Shown: piece by piece, positions 62,832 through 64,000 of the stretch | Layout: every line of letters begins with the position of its first letter | Numbering within the stretch: the stretch's first letter is position 1 | DNA from: Stenotrophomonas maltophilia | Lineage (GTDB): Bacteria > Pseudomonadota > Gammaproteobacteria > Xanthomonadales > Xanthomonadaceae | NCBI RefSeq assembly: GCF_004684085.1 | Contig: NZ_SRHZ01000051.1 | Span: 1 to 64,000, forward strand | Direction: 5' to 3' | DNA length: 64,000 nt | Translations under genes and position numbers: made by a program | The notes under the pieces: model-generated | What the model saw: only the letters and a program-made list of their open reading frames with translations | Database searches by the model: none | What the model was told of the DNA's origin: nothing

Positions 62832-62972
62832 TTATTTCTTCTTGCCCTTGTCCGGGGCCTGACTGAGAGCCGAGCCAGCGGCGGTTTTGGAGTTCTTGCC
62901 TGTGCTGCCGCTCTTCAAGACCTTGCTGGCTGCGGTCGCTGCCTTCGGACTGGTTTTCTCGTTATTGGCCAT
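62832..62972 (-). CDS. 46-residue Lys/Ser/Ala-rich protein
   Basis: A short gene: MANNEKTSPKAATAASKVLK... ending APDKGKKK. AGAGGA directly before the ATG at 62972 supports translation. Similar short proteins (NxKTSxKxAxxASKVL...KTAAGSALSQ) occur, from memory, on many proteobacterial plasmids and islands; their function is unknown. It lies between the mobilization gene and hxsD. Confidence 0.7.
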   Translation of the reverse strand: MANNEKTSPKAATAASKVLKSGSTGKNSKTAAGSALSQAPDKGKKK

Positions 62973-63214
62973 ATTCCTCTCTCCAGGTCAGTCACCGGCT
63001 GGTGACAGCCATAAGCTGCGCTCGAACTCGCAGCGAAGCAAGCGGCCCAAACGACCTCCCACCAACGGCGGCACACTGCCTTTCCCCACTCGCCTATCGA
63101 ACCACCGCTGCCTCACCCGCGCCTCGGCGCGTATTCAGTTCCCCGTCCCACGATGTGCGCTTGTCAAATATCCACCCCCGGTGCAGAGTTACGCGATCCA
63201 CAGGGGGATGGGCA

Positions 63215-63517
63215 ATGGAACGCTCGGAGTTTGTTATTGATCGCAGTTTGTATAGCGACGAGGTGGTCACCAGGGCCGCCCACCGCCATACCGAAAGCTG
63301 TGCCGTAGAGATTTTTGTCCGAGGCAATGACTTCGTGGTTGCTCTGCAGCCGCGGCAAAGTCCGGTGTCGGCGGAAGAACTGCATGCACAATTCTTCAAC
63401 GACCTTCTGGACGAGCGCCTGCGCGCCCTGGTGCGTGTTGAGACTCAAGGCCTTCAGCAAGAGCTGGTTCGCGCCGCACTGACCCAAGCGATGCCGTCCG
63501 GCGCGGTGGTGCCGTGA
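63215..63517 (+). CDS. hxsD: His-Xaa-Ser system protein HxsD
   Basis: A 100-residue protein matching HxsD as I recall it: IDRSLYSDEVVTRAAHRHTE, CAVEIFVRGNDFVVAL, then the C-terminal ELHAQFFNDLLDERLRALV and ELVRAALTQA. HxsD is a small partner of the radical-SAM enzymes HxsB and HxsC that act on the repeat protein HxsA. AGGGGG lies 7 bases before the ATG at 63215. Its stop overlaps the hxsB GTG start, so the two are coupled. Function of the system is not established. Confidence 0.82.
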   Translation: MERSEFVIDRSLYSDEVVTRAAHRHTESCAVEIFVRGNDFVVALQPRQSPVSAEELHAQFFNDLLDERLRALVRVETQGLQQELVRAALTQAMPSGAVVP

Positions 63518-64000
63518 GATTCAGGCCAAGGGAGGCTTTCAGCCCTTCACCAGGCTATCAACTGCTGCCGATGCGTTTCAGGCGGCTGCCTTGGGACCCC
63601 GAGAAGGCGTTCGTCTCCTCAATGGCGGGCGATTGGCTGCTCATGGGTATGGAAGACCTGCAGCGCTTCGTTTCCCACGAACTTCCGGCCCACTCGCCGT
63701 TGCTCGCCGACTTGCAGGCCCGGCACCTTGCCGTTGCGGAGACGAGCCGAAGCTCACTCGCCCCGCTGCTCAGCCAATACCGAAGCCGAAAGTCCTACTT
63801 GGTGGGCGGGCCTGCCCTGCACATCTTTGTCGTGTCCCTACGCTGCCACCACACCTGCAGTTATTGCCAGGTGTCCCGCCAGCAGACGACCGCCACCGAG
63901 TTCGATATGGCGGGAACCCATGCTCGCCAGGCGGTCGAAAGACTGTTCGAGTGGCCAAGCCAAGAACTGACGATTGAGTTCCAAGGGGGCGAGCCTCTAC
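63514..64000 (+). CDS. hxsB: His-Xaa-Ser system radical SAM maturase HxsB (partial, cut by window end)
   Basis: The GTG at 63514 overlaps the hxsD stop (GTGA) and opens a frame to the window end (162 codons visible). It contains the radical-SAM cluster CHHTCSYC (Cys111, 115, 118), the HxsB-type QVSRQQTT, FDMAGTHARQAVERLFEWPS, and the SAM-binding GGEP in IEFQGGEPL. The N-terminus has the family pattern YQLLPMRFRRL. HxsB is one of two radical-SAM enzymes predicted to modify HxsA. About 300 more residues should follow beyond the window. Confidence 0.9.
   Translation, partial: MRFRPREAFSPSPGYQLLPMRFRRLPWDPEKAFVSSMAGDWLLMGMEDLQRFVSHELPAHSPLLADLQARHLAVAETSRSSLAPLLSQYRSRKSYLVGGPALHIFVVSLRCHHTCSYCQVSRQQTTATEFDMAGTHARQAVERLFEWPSQELTIEFQGGEPL

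Noticed and set aside
63591-63977. 128-codon plus frame at the window end
   Set aside because: It is out of frame with the radical-SAM gene that starts at 63514 and carries the Cys motif.

Overview
The window looks like chromosome of a Stenotrophomonas species (S. maltophilia group, Xanthomonadaceae). Evidence: high GC, GTAG-headed SMAG-type palindromes between genes, a ppsR/ppsA pair, and a type IV secretion cluster in the gene order of the Xanthomonas/Stenotrophomonas bacteria-killing system (X-T4SS). All identifications are by reading the sequence; no database search was run.

Layout. (1) 0-11.7 kb, core genome: NUDIX hydrolase, DUF1249 protein, divergent ppsR/ppsA, MscS channel, old-yellow-enzyme reductase, EcsC protein, oligoribonuclease, tadA, an HxlR regulator divergent from a quinone reductase, and two GNAT acetyltransferases. 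(2) 11.9-32.2 kb, X-T4SS island. Two paralogous lipoproteins, probably immunity proteins, sit upstream of and coupled to a class-3 lipase effector. A GH19 lysozyme-like effector lies beside its probable immunity protein. Both effectors end in the VirD4-recruitment domain (XVIPCD). On the minus strand follow virD4 and then virB7-8-9-10-11-1-2-3-4-5-6 and a DUF4189 gene. VirD4 should load XVIPCD effectors into the VirB channel while the immunity proteins protect the producer and its sisters. The virB7 5' region holds a 75-codon ORF that ends in an ATGA overlap with virB7.

(3) 32.4-57.5 kb, metabolic and envelope genes: MFS exporter; MerR/OYE and TetR/FAD-monooxygenase divergons with visible operators; an unrecognised 608-residue protein with a nucleotidyltransferase-like motif; a TonB siderophore receptor behind a Fur-box-like palindrome; a two-component system followed by macAB; an EF-hand protein; small lipoproteins; an HxlR/zinc-free oxidoreductase divergon; and a HelD-like helicase with a nuclease-like insertion and a zinc finger. 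(4) 57.6-59.5 kb: a small RHS toxin with its own signal peptide, a probable immunity gene and an IS3 transposase relic.

(5) 59.9 kb to the end: a probable mobile island. It starts at an 18-bp copy of a tRNA-Ser 3' end that still abuts a terminator. It carries a MOBQ relaxase, an oriT-like hairpin/nic site, a small mobilization protein, a 46-codon gene, and the start of a His-Xaa-Ser (Hxs) peptide-modification operon: hxsD, then the radical-SAM gene hxsB cut by the window edge. The rest of the island, including any integrase and the intact tRNA, would lie beyond 64 kb.
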